Shown piece by piece: positions 34,411 to 42,114 of a stretch of 64,000 nucleotides of DNA. Source of the stretch: Ramlibacter tataouinensis (GTDB taxonomy: Bacteria; Pseudomonadota; Gammaproteobacteria; Burkholderiales; Burkholderiaceae_C); the NCBI RefSeq assembly GCF_001580455.1, contig NZ_CP010951.1, forward strand, positions 4,551,001-4,615,000, in the 5' to 3' direction. Position 1 is the first letter of the stretch. The number at the start of each line of letters is the position of its first letter. The notes under the pieces were generated by a model that saw only the letters and a list, made by a program, of their open reading frames with translations, was not told the DNA's origin and searched no databases. A program made the position numbers and the translations under genes.

Positions 34411-35571
34411 ATGTCCGCCTGGGTCCTGCCGGATCACATCGCCGATGTACTGCCTTCCGAGGCCCGGCACATCGAGGAACTGCGACGCGAACTGCTGGAC
34501 ACTGCGCGGGGCTACGGCTTCGAACTGGTGATGCCGCCGCTGCTGGAGCACCTGGAGTCGCTCCTGACCGGCACCGGCGAAGCACTGGACCTGCAGACCT
34601 TCAAGCTCGTCGACCAGCTCTCGGGCCGCATGATGGGCCTGCGCGCCGACACCACGCCGCAGGTCGCCCGGATCGACGCCCACCTGCTCAACCGGCGCGG
34701 CGTGGCGCGCCTGTGCTACTGCGGCCCGGTGCTGCACACCCGCCCCGACCGTCCGCACGCCACCCGTGAACCGCTTCAGTTCGGCGCGGAGATCTACGGC
34801 CATGCGGGCCAGGAAGCCGACCTCGAGGCGCTGCTGCTGGCGCTCGACTGCCTGAAGGCCACCCGGGTCGGCCCGCTCACGGTGGACATGGCCGACGTGC
34901 GCATCGTGCGCTCGCTGCTGGCCGGCGTACCGGTGGATTCCGCTGCCATCGGCCGCGTGCATGCGGCGCTCGCGGCCAAGGATGCCAGCGAACTGGCCGC
35001 GCTGACCCGCGACTTCCCCGCCGCCGCCCGCGAGGGCCTGCGCGCGCTGGTCTCGTTGTACGGCGACGAGAAGGTGCTGGCCGAGGCCGAAAAGGTCCTG
35101 CCGTCCTCGCCGGCGCTGCGCGAGGCGCTGGCCAACCTGCGCTGGCTCGCGGGCCATGTGCAGGGCGCCCGCATCGGGTTCGACCTGGGCGACCTGCGCG
35201 GCTACGCCTACTACAGCGGCGCCCGCTTCTTCATCTACACCCCCGGCGCCAGCGACGCGCTGGTGCGCGGCGGGCGCTATGACGAAGTCGGCGCGGTGTT
35301 CGGCCGCAACCGGCATGCCGTCGGCTTCAGCCTCGACATCAAGGAGCTCGCTGCCGTGGCGGCGAAGCGTCCGCTCAAGGCCGCGATCCGCGCGCCCTGG
35401 GTCGAAGGCGGGCCGGATGCCGCCGAGCTGCGCGAGGCGATCGCCGCCTTGCGCGGGCAGGGCGAGACCGTGGTCTGCGTGCTGCCGGGCCATGAAAGCG
35501 AAGTGGACGAGTTCCACTGCGACCGCCAACTGGCGCGCGATGGCGGCCGTTGGCGCGTGATGGCCCTCTGA
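34411..35571 (+). CDS. hisZ: ATP phosphoribosyltransferase regulatory subunit HisZ
   Basis: A 386-aa HisRS-like protein that lacks aminoacylation function and activates short-form HisG in histidine synthesis. HisRS-like segments are ADVLPSEARHIEELRRELLDTARGYGFELVMPP and MMGLRADTTPQVARIDAH, and it lacks the C-terminal anticodon domain. It occupies the usual place between hflC/DUF2065 and purA in Burkholderiales. hisG is outside the window. Confidence 0.95.
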   Translation: MSAWVLPDHIADVLPSEARHIEELRRELLDTARGYGFELVMPPLLEHLESLLTGTGEALDLQTFKLVDQLSGRMMGLRADTTPQVARIDAHLLNRRGVARLCYCGPVLHTRPDRPHATREPLQFGAEIYGHAGQEADLEALLLALDCLKATRVGPLTVDMADVRIVRSLLAGVPVDSAAIGRVHAALAAKDASELAALTRDFPAAAREGLRALVSLYGDEKVLAEAEKVLPSSPALREALANLRWLAGHVQGARIGFDLGDLRGYAYYSGARFFIYTPGASDALVRGGRYDEVGAVFGRNRHAVGFSLDIKELAAVAAKRPLKAAIRAPWVEGGPDAAELREAIAALRGQGETVVCVLPGHESEVDEFHCDRQLARDGGRWRVMAL

Positions 35572-35599
35572 TCCCCTGAATTCTCTTTTTCGAAAGCCT

Positions 35600-36934
35600 G
35601 TGATGACGAAGACGAAGGGCCGCAATGTGGTCGTGGTCGGCACCCAGTGGGGTGACGAAGGCAAGGGCAAGCTGGTCGACTGGCTGACCGAGATGGCTCA
35701 GGGCGTCGTGCGCTTCCATGGCGGCCACAACGCCGGCCACACCCTGGTGATCAACGGCGTGAAGACGGCGCTGCACCTGATCCCCAGCGGCATCATGCGC
35801 CCCGGAGTGAAGTGCTACATCGGCAACGGCGTGGTGCTGTCCGCAGCCAAGCTGTTCGAGGAGATCGAAGGCCTGGAAAAAGCCGGTGTCGAGGTGCGTT
35901 CGCGCCTGCGCATCAGCGAGGCCTGCCCGCTGATCCTGCCCTTCCATTCGGCACTGGACATCGCGCGCGAGCAGTTGCGCGAGAAGGGCGGCACCGAGAA
36001 GATCGGCACCACCGGCCGCGGCATCGGCCCCGCCTACGAGGACAAGATCGCCCGCCGCGCCCTGCGCGTGCAGGACCTCAAGCATCCGCAGCGCTTCGCG
36101 GAGAAGCTGCGCGTGCTGCTGGACCTGCACAACTTCGCGCTCACCCAGTACTTGCACGCCAGTCCGGTCGAGTTCCAGCCGGTGCTGGACGAGTGCATGC
36201 GCCATGCCGAGCTGCTCAAGCCCATGATCGCCGACGTGTCGCGCGAGCTCAACGAGGCGCACCTGCACGGCGACAACCTGCTGTTCGAGGGCGCGCAGGG
36301 CACGCTGCTGGACGTGGACCACGGCACCTACCCCTATGTCACGTCCAGCAACTGCGTCGCGGGCAACGCGGCCGCGGGTGCGGGCGTGGGGCCGGGCATG
36401 CTGCACTACATCCTGGGCATCACCAAGGCCTACTGCACCCGCGTGGGAGGCGGCCCGTTCCCCACCGAACTCGACTGGCAGACGCCGGGCACCGTGGGCT
36501 GGCACCTTTCCACCGTGGGCGCGGAAAAGGGCGTCACCACCGGTCGCAGCCGCCGCTGCGGCTGGTTCGACGCCGCGCTGCTCAAGCGCAGCGCCCAGGT
36601 CAACGGCCTGTCGGGCCTGTGCATCACCAAACTCGACGTGCTCGACGGCCTGGAGGAACTGCAGCTGTGCACCGGCTACGAACTGGACGGGCAGCACATC
36701 GACATCCTGCCGTTGGGCGCCGACGACATTTCCCGCTGCAAGCCGGTGTACGAGACCATGGACGGCTGGAGCGAGAGCACGGTGGGCGTGACGCAATACG
36801 ACAAGCTGCCTGTCAATGCGCGTTTGTACCTGCAGCGCATCGAGCAGGTGACCGGCGTTCCCGTCGATATCATCTCGACCAGCCCCGATCGTGACCACAC
36901 GATCATGATGCGCCACCCCTACTTGGCGGACTGA
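35600..36934 (+). CDS. purA: Adenylosuccinate synthetase
   Basis: A 444-aa enzyme that makes adenylosuccinate from IMP, aspartate and GTP. The GTP-binding signature GTQWGDEGKGKLVDWL holds the catalytic Asp, and GHNAGHTLVING the catalytic His. The IMP-binding TTGRGIGPAYEDK and the C-terminal VGVTQYDKLPVNARLYLQRIEQ are typical. The start is GTG 35600 or the adjacent ATG 35603. The phosphoribosyltransferase gene follows after 4 bp. Confidence 0.98.
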   Translation: MMTKTKGRNVVVVGTQWGDEGKGKLVDWLTEMAQGVVRFHGGHNAGHTLVINGVKTALHLIPSGIMRPGVKCYIGNGVVLSAAKLFEEIEGLEKAGVEVRSRLRISEACPLILPFHSALDIAREQLREKGGTEKIGTTGRGIGPAYEDKIARRALRVQDLKHPQRFAEKLRVLLDLHNFALTQYLHASPVEFQPVLDECMRHAELLKPMIADVSRELNEAHLHGDNLLFEGAQGTLLDVDHGTYPYVTSSNCVAGNAAAGAGVGPGMLHYILGITKAYCTRVGGGPFPTELDWQTPGTVGWHLSTVGAEKGVTTGRSRRCGWFDAALLKRSAQVNGLSGLCITKLDVLDGLEELQLCTGYELDGQHIDILPLGADDISRCKPVYETMDGWSESTVGVTQYDKLPVNARLYLQRIEQVTGVPVDIISTSPDRDHTIMMRHPYLAD

Positions 36935-36938
36935 AACG

Positions 36939-37463
36939 ATGTTGACCGAAGACGGCAAACACCTGTACGTCAGCTACGACGAGTACCACAACCTGGTCGA
37001 GAAGCTCGCGATCAGGATCCACCAGTCGGGTTGGCAGTTCGACACCATCCTGTGCCTGGCGCGTGGCGGCATGCGCCCCGGCGACATCCTGTCGCGCATC
37101 TTCGACAAGCCGCTCGCCATCATGTCCACCAGTTCCTACCGCGCCGAGGCCGGCACGGTGCAGGGGCACCTGGACATTGCGCGCTACATCACCACGCCCA
37201 AGGGCGAGATCGCCGGCAAGGTGCTGCTGGTGGACGACCTGGCGGACTCGGGTGCCACGCTGCACTCGGTGCTCGAGATGCTGCGCACCAGCTACAAGCC
37301 CATCACCGAGCTGCGCAGCGCGGTGATCTGGACCAAGGGCATCTCGAAATTCACGCCTGACTACTCGGTGGAGTTCCTGCCCACCAATCCCTGGATCCAC
37401 CAGCCCTTCGAAGCCTACGACAGCCTGCGCCCGCAGCAGCTGCTCGAAAAGTGGAAGGTCTAA
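36939..37463 (+). CDS. Purine-type phosphoribosyltransferase
   Basis: A 174-aa type I phosphoribosyltransferase. The PRPP-binding motif is VLLVDDLADSGATLHSV, and the N-terminal region (YVSYDEYHNLVEKLAIRIHQSGWQFDTILCLARGGMRPGDIL) is like bacterial xanthine/hypoxanthine-guanine enzymes. Its place 4 bp behind purA fits purine salvage. The preferred base cannot be read from the sequence. Confidence 0.9.
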   Translation: MLTEDGKHLYVSYDEYHNLVEKLAIRIHQSGWQFDTILCLARGGMRPGDILSRIFDKPLAIMSTSSYRAEAGTVQGHLDIARYITTPKGEIAGKVLLVDDLADSGATLHSVLEMLRTSYKPITELRSAVIWTKGISKFTPDYSVEFLPTNPWIHQPFEAYDSLRPQQLLEKWKV

Positions 37464-37484
37464 GCGTTCACGTGGTTTGATCAG

Positions 37485-37520
37485 TGTGAAGAGGACCGGC
37501 AAAGCCGGATCGTCTTCACA
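37485..37520 (+). terminator. Hairpin after the purA-phosphoribosyltransferase pair
   Basis: TGTGAAGA (37485-37492) pairs with TCTTCACA (37513-37520), and inside it CCGGC pairs with GCCGG around an AAA loop, with a short internal bulge. No T-run follows. It lies 22 bp after the stop and about 65 bp before the next gene. It is probably a transcript end structure or a symmetric regulatory site. Confidence 0.45.
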
Positions 37521-37584
37521 TGGGGAACCGCTCGGCGTGTGACTACGCGCGGCCAACGTGCCGCTGCGCGGGTAGGATGCTTGC

Positions 37585-38787
37585 ATGAGCAAGCCGATCA
37601 CGGACCTGATTCACCACCCTTACGTCCCGCCCGCGGGCTTCGCGGCCCCGCAGCCGGGCGTCTACAAGGCATCCACCGTCATCTTCCGCGACGTCGCGGC
37701 CATGCGCGCGCGCGACTGGAAGAGCAAGCAGGGCTACACCTACGGCCTGCACGGCACGCCGACCACCTTCATGCTGGAGGAGCGCATTGCCATGCTCGAA
37801 GGCGGCAGCCAGTGCGTGCTGGTGCCCAGCGGCCTGGCGGCGATCGCCAACGTCGGCATGTCCCTGCTCAGGTCCGGCGACGAGGTGCTGATTCCGCACA
37901 ACGCCTACGGTCCCAACAGGGTCCTGGCCGAGGGCGAATTCAGGCAATGGGGCATCACCCACCAGCTCTATGACCCCATGCGCCCGGAGGACCTCGCGTC
38001 CCGCATCGGCTCGAAGACCAAGTTGGTGTGGCTGGAGGCGCCGGGCTCGGTGACCATGGAGTTTCCCGACCTGCCGCAACTGGCTCGCATCTGCCGCGAG
38101 CGAGGCGTGCCCAGCGGGCTGGACAGCACCTGGTCCGGTGGCGTGGCCTTCAACGGCTTCGACGCCGGAGCCGACATGGTCGTGCATGCGCTGACCAAGT
38201 ACCCCAGCGGCGGTGGCGACGTGCTGATGGGCGCGATCGTCACGCGCGACGAGGCGCTTCACCTGCAGCTCAAGCTCACGCACATGCGCATGGGCTTCGG
38301 CATCGGCGGCAACGACGCCGAGGCGGTGCTTCGCTCGCTGCCGAGCCTGGCGGTGCGCTACCGCGCCCACGACGCCGCAGCGCGCCAGCTGGCCGGATGG
38401 TTGAAAGCGCGCCCGGAGGTCTCGCAGCTGCTGCATCCGGCTTTCGAGGGATCGCCAGGACACGAGCATTGGCGGGCACTGTGCGGCGGCAAACCGGGAC
38501 TCAGCGGCGCCTCGGCGGAAGGACTCGCCGCGGGCCTGTTCTCGGTGGTTTTCCACGAGCGCTACAGCGTGGCGCAGATCGATCGCTTCTGCGATGCGCT
38601 GAGGCTCTTCAAGCTCGGCTACTCCTGGGGCGGGCCGGTCAGCCTGGTCGTGCCCTACGACATGAAGCTGCTGCGCCAGCCCTCCGTCTGGCCGCACCAG
38701 GGCATCCTGGTGCGCTTTTCGGTGGGGCTGGAGGACGCGGACGACCTGCGCGCGGATCTGGAGCAGGCCCTTCACGCAATGGCATGA
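37585..38787 (+). CDS. metC: Cystathionine beta-lyase (Cys/Met metabolism PLP enzyme)
   Basis: A 400-aa PLP-dependent enzyme of the MetB/MetC family. The PLP Lys is in HALTKYPSGGGDVLMG; the Asp that holds the PLP ring is in GLDSTWSGG; GLHGTPTTFMLEERIAMLEGG is the conserved tetramer region. The sequence is closest to bacterial MetC-type lyases, which split cystathionine to homocysteine, pyruvate and ammonia. Other Cys/Met family activities cannot be excluded. Confidence 0.85.
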   Translation: MSKPITDLIHHPYVPPAGFAAPQPGVYKASTVIFRDVAAMRARDWKSKQGYTYGLHGTPTTFMLEERIAMLEGGSQCVLVPSGLAAIANVGMSLLRSGDEVLIPHNAYGPNRVLAEGEFRQWGITHQLYDPMRPEDLASRIGSKTKLVWLEAPGSVTMEFPDLPQLARICRERGVPSGLDSTWSGGVAFNGFDAGADMVVHALTKYPSGGGDVLMGAIVTRDEALHLQLKLTHMRMGFGIGGNDAEAVLRSLPSLAVRYRAHDAAARQLAGWLKARPEVSQLLHPAFEGSPGHEHWRALCGGKPGLSGASAEGLAAGLFSVVFHERYSVAQIDRFCDALRLFKLGYSWGGPVSLVVPYDMKLLRQPSVWPHQGILVRFSVGLEDADDLRADLEQALHAMA

Positions 38788-38843
38788 GCGCTTCGCCGGC
38801 GCTCGGCTATCATGCGCCGGCCAAAATTGCAGAAGGATTCCCG

Positions 38844-39425
38844 ATGAAGAAGAGGCAGTTCCTGGCGGCCGCGGCCGCAGGTGTCGCGGCCCCGCTGGCC
38901 GCACACGCGCAAAAGAAAAATGACAAGCGCTCGAGCGGTGGCCCGGCGTTGCTCACGGTGACGGGCGCCATCAGCAAGACGAATCGCGGACCGTTCGATG
39001 CCGTGCTCGACCAGATGATGGGCAAGCAGAAGCTGGCCTTCGACAAGGCGCATGCCTTCGATTTCGCCCAACTCGCGGCGATGCCGGCGGTGACGATCAA
39101 GCCGACCCTGGAATACGACCAGAGGCCGCACGAACTGCGCGGCCCCCTGCTCAGCACCGTGCTGCAGGCGGCCGGCGCCACCGGCGGCAAGCTGGCGATG
39201 CGGGCGATCGACGGCTACGCACCGGCGATCAGCGTGGCAGATGCCCAGAAGTACCGCTTCATCGTCGCGACGCACCTGGACGGCAAGCCTATGCCCCTGG
39301 GCGGACTGGGCCCCCTGTGGGCCGTGTATGACGCCGACCGCTTCCCCGACATGGCGGCCAAGCCGGTGGACCAGCGTTTTGCCTTGTGCCCCTGGGGCCT
39401 CTACCACATCGACGTGCAGAGCTGA
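38844..39425 (+). CDS. Exported molybdopterin-oxidoreductase-fold protein (no canonical Mo-ligand Cys)
   Basis: A 193-aa protein with an export signal (MKKRQFLAAAAAGVAAPLAAHA) that looks Tat-like but has KR instead of RR. The mature part (ALLTVTGAI, LRGPLLSTVLQAAGA, LATHLDGKPMPLGGLGPLWAVYD) is like the small sulfite-oxidase-fold proteins of proteobacteria. The Cys that binds molybdenum in true sulfite oxidases is not present; the only Cys is near the end (ALCPWGLYH). It may bind no Mo and serve another role. It follows metC by 56 bp. Confidence 0.7.
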   Translation: MKKRQFLAAAAAGVAAPLAAHAQKKNDKRSSGGPALLTVTGAISKTNRGPFDAVLDQMMGKQKLAFDKAHAFDFAQLAAMPAVTIKPTLEYDQRPHELRGPLLSTVLQAAGATGGKLAMRAIDGYAPAISVADAQKYRFIVATHLDGKPMPLGGLGPLWAVYDADRFPDMAAKPVDQRFALCPWGLYHIDVQS

Positions 39426-39501
39426 GCCGCTTCCTGCTGGCTTCCCAGTGGCCGGGCAAATGCCTTACAGTGGGCCAATTCACCTTCAGGAGGCGTCCAC
39501 T

Positions 39502-39690
39502 GTGGCAACCCCGAATTACGGTTACGAGAAACGACAAAAAGAGTTGGCTAAGAAGAAGAAGAAGGAAGACAAGCTCAAGGCCAAGGCCGAACGCAAGGCC
39601 GGCCTTGGCGATGCGGGGCAGGGAAGTGCCGAAGAGCCTGCGGAAGTGCAGATGGACGGCGCCCCGCCCGCGCCGCGGATTGGAGAGTAG
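39502..39690 (+). CDS. Small basic Lys-rich protein, unknown function
   Basis: A 62-aa product starting at GTG 39502, with AGGAGG 8 nt upstream deciding the start. The first half is highly Lys-rich (YEKRQKELAKKKKKEDKLKAKAERK); the end is acidic and Pro-rich. Similar short proteins beginning MATPNYGYEKRQKE are common in Burkholderiales and have no known role. It ends 6 bp before the convergent mnmH gene. Confidence 0.75.
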   Translation: MATPNYGYEKRQKELAKKKKKEDKLKAKAERKAGLGDAGQGSAEEPAEVQMDGAPPAPRIGE

Positions 39691-39696
39691 GCCCGC

Positions 39697-40755
39697 TCAG
39701 GCTTCGTCGGCCAGCGACTCGGCCAGCGCCGCCATCGCCGCGGCCGAGCGGTCGGCGAGCACCAGGTCGTGCGCCTGTCCGAAACGCTTGAAGTTGCGCT
39801 GTATCGACGCCGCGTAGCCCGGGTCGTAGTGCTTCTCAAGCAGTTCGCGCACCACGCTCTCGCAATCGCCGGCGCGCACCCGGTCCTGCCACTGTCCGAC
39901 CAGCGCTTTGCCACGCAGCTGTGTCAAGGCCGCAAGGCGTTCGCAGAAGAAGGCACCGTCCTTGACGAAGAAGTCGTAGTCTTCCATCAGCAGCGCCACG
40001 CGCTCCTCGTCGGCCAAGACCAGGCGCAGGCACTCGCCCTGGCGCATGCATTCAATCAGGGCCTCGGGCACCGCCAGGTTGCCGACCTTGCGGCTTTCGC
40101 TCTCGACGAACACCGGGCGCGACGGGTCAAACCCGCGCAGCCGGTTCCAGACCAGGGTGTCGAAATGCTTTTGCGAAGGCTGCGATTGACCCGGAATCAG
40201 GCCCAGCACCGAGCTGCGGTGGCTCGCCAGTCCTTCCAGGTCGAGCACCTGCGCGCCGGCAGCGTCCAGCGCCTGCAACAGCCGCGTCTTGCCGGAGCCG
40301 GTGGGCCCGCAGATCACGCGCCAGCGCAGCCGCTGGGCCAGCGGCGGGAGCGACCCCAGCACCGCGCCACGGAAGGCCTTGTAGCCGCCTTCGACCAGCG
40401 TCACGCGGAAGCCGATCTGGCCCAGCACGAGGGCCAGCGACCCGCTGCGCTTGCCGCCGCGCCAGCAGTAGGCCAGCGGCTGCCAGGTGCGGGGTTTCTC
40501 CAGCACGAAGCGTTCGATGTGCCGGGCGATGTTGGCCGCGACGAGGGCGGCGCCGCGCTTTTGCGCCTCGAAGGGGCTCACCTGCTTGTAGATGGTTCCG
40601 ATTAGCTCGCGCTCGGCGTTGTTGAGCGACGGCCAGTTCACGGCCCCGGGCAGGTGGTCGTCCTGGAACTCGGCTTCAGTGCGCGCATCGATGATGGTGC
40701 TGAACTCGGAGAGCCGCTCCATGGCCTCCGCGGCGGGAATGGCCTGCACGCTCAT
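39697..40755 (-). CDS. mnmH: tRNA 2-selenouridine synthase MnmH (SelU)
   Basis: A 352-aa protein. The N-terminal rhodanese domain has the active Cys97 in YCWRGGKRSGS. Then comes a P-loop domain with GPTGSGKTRLLQAL. It replaces sulfur by selenium in the wobble 2-thiouridine of tRNAs using selenophosphate, via a geranyl-thio intermediate. The longer in-frame reading (to about 41.8 kb) is not real, since the rhodanese start at ATG 40755 is clear. It overlaps the arylesterase stop by 4 bp (ATGA). Its presence predicts a selD gene elsewhere. Confidence 0.95.
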   Translation of the reverse strand: MSVQAIPAAEAMERLSEFSTIIDARTEAEFQDDHLPGAVNWPSLNNAERELIGTIYKQVSPFEAQKRGAALVAANIARHIERFVLEKPRTWQPLAYCWRGGKRSGSLALVLGQIGFRVTLVEGGYKAFRGAVLGSLPPLAQRLRWRVICGPTGSGKTRLLQALDAAGAQVLDLEGLASHRSSVLGLIPGQSQPSQKHFDTLVWNRLRGFDPSRPVFVESESRKVGNLAVPEALIECMRQGECLRLVLADEERVALLMEDYDFFVKDGAFFCERLAALTQLRGKALVGQWQDRVRAGDCESVVRELLEKHYDPGYAASIQRNFKRFGQAHDLVLADRSAAAMAALAESLADEA

Positions 40756-41402
40756 CGCAGGAGCTTCTTCAGGTCGGGCCAGACGTTGTCCAGCATGCGC
40801 GGCTGCGCCTCGGCCGTCGGGTGGATGCGGTCGGGCTGAAACCAGCGCGCCGGGTCCGGCCCGTCGACGAGGCCCGCCAGCAGGAAGGGCGCGCCGGAGG
40901 CCTGGTTGGCCTTGGCCACCTTCTCGAACAGCCCGGCGAAGCGGTTGGCATAGTCGGCGCCGTAGTTCGGCGGCACCTGCACGCCCACGATCAGCACGCT
41001 GGCGCCGGACTTGCGCGCGGCTTGCGCCATGTGGGCCAGGTTGTCCTCGGTCATCTGCAAGGGTAGCCCCCGCAGCGCGTCGTTGCCACCGAGTTCGATG
41101 ACCACGATATCGGGCTTGTGCTGCGTGAGCAGGGACTGCAGCCGCGACCGGCCACCGGATGTCGTGTCGCCGCTGATGCTGGCGTTGACGAGCCGGGCGG
41201 CGATCTTCTGCTGCGACAGCCGCTCCTGTAGCAGCGCGACCCAGCCGGTGCCGCGGGACAAGCCATACTCGGCGCTCAGGGAGTCGCCGACCACCAGGAT
41301 CGTCCGGGGCGCCGCGGCGTTCGCGAGCGTCCAGGGAGCGGTCAGCGCCGCCGCGATAAAGTGGCGGCGTTTCCAACCTGCACAAGAAATGTCCGAATCC
41401 AT
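40752..41402 (-). CDS. Arylesterase / TesA-like SGNH lipase, exported
   Basis: A 216-aa SGNH hydrolase. The block I motif VVGDSLSAEYGL holds Ser41, ELGGNDALRG is block III and DRIHPTAEAQ block V with Asp and His. The signal peptide contains the Tat-like KRRHFIAAAL. The likely start at 41402 (or 41405) overlaps the 5' end of the ABC ATPase gene on the other strand. It is coupled to mnmH by ATGA. In E. coli tesA is likewise divergent from the ybbA ATPase. The substrate may be esters or lysophospholipids. Confidence 0.88.
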   Translation of the reverse strand: MDSDISCAGWKRRHFIAAALTAPWTLANAAAPRTILVVGDSLSAEYGLSRGTGWVALLQERLSQQKIAARLVNASISGDTTSGGRSRLQSLLTQHKPDIVVIELGGNDALRGLPLQMTEDNLAHMAQAARKSGASVLIVGVQVPPNYGADYANRFAGLFEKVAKANQASGAPFLLAGLVDGPDPARWFQPDRIHPTAEAQPRMLDNVWPDLKKLLR

Positions 41403-42114
41403 CATCTCCGTCGAGCACGTACACAAGTCCGTCAGCGATTCGACGGGCACGCTCGACATTTTGCGCGATATCCATTTTTCGCTCGCGCCTCGCGAAACCG
41501 TCGCGATCGTCGGCGCGTCCGGGTCCGGCAAGAGCACGCTGCTGTCCATCATTGCCGGCCTGGACACGCCCACGCGCGGCACTGTCCGGCTGGCCGGCCA
41601 GGACCTGTTCGTGCTGGACGAGGACGATCGGGCGGCGCTGCGGGCGCGCCAGGTGGGCTTCGTGTTCCAGAGCTTCCAACTGCTGGGCAATCTCACCGCG
41701 CTGGAAAACGTGATGCTGCCGCTGGAGCTGGCCGGGCGGCGCGACTCGCGCAAGGCCGCCGCCGAGATGATGGAGCGGGTGGGCCTGGGCGCCCGCCTGG
41801 GCCACTATCCCAAGGTGCTGTCAGGCGGCGAGCAGCAACGGGTGGCGCTGGCCCGCGCCTTCGTCGTGCAGCCGGCCGTGCTGCTGGCCGACGAGCCGAC
41901 CGGCAGCCTCGACTTCGCCACGGGCGAGACTGTCATGCAGCTGATGTTCGACCTGAACCGGGAGCGGGGCACGACCCTGGTGCTGGTGACGCACGACCGC
42001 GGCATCGCGGCGCGTTGCGAACGGCGCATCAGCATCGACGCCGGCCGCGTTGCCAATGACGAGGCCGCCGCGGTTCCTGGTCCGGCTAGTGCCGCCTTGG
42101 CAGGGAGTGCTTGA
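41389..42114 (+). CDS. ABC transporter ATP-binding protein, YbbA-like
   Basis: A 241-aa ATPase of the LolD/MacB/YbbA group. Walker A is GASGSGKST (about 42-50), the signature is LSGGEQQRVALARAF, Walker B is VLLADEPTGSLD, and the H-loop is LVTHDRGIA. In E. coli ybbA lies by tesA and is followed by the permease ybbP. Here no permease follows; a convergent kinase gene comes next and overlaps by 29 bp. The ATPase may therefore use a distant permease. The 5' end overlaps the arylesterase start on the other strand. Confidence 0.9.
   Translation: MSESIISVEHVHKSVSDSTGTLDILRDIHFSLAPRETVAIVGASGSGKSTLLSIIAGLDTPTRGTVRLAGQDLFVLDEDDRAALRARQVGFVFQSFQLLGNLTALENVMLPLELAGRRDSRKAAAEMMERVGLGARLGHYPKVLSGGEQQRVALARAFVVQPAVLLADEPTGSLDFATGETVMQLMFDLNRERGTTLVLVTHDRGIAARCERRISIDAGRVANDEAAAVPGPASAALAGSA

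Noticed and set aside
40756..41805. Upstream extension of the mnmH frame to 702 codons
   Set aside because: The extension overlaps the arylesterase and ABC ATPase genes. The rhodanese start at 40755 with the Cys at position 97 fits MnmH exactly.
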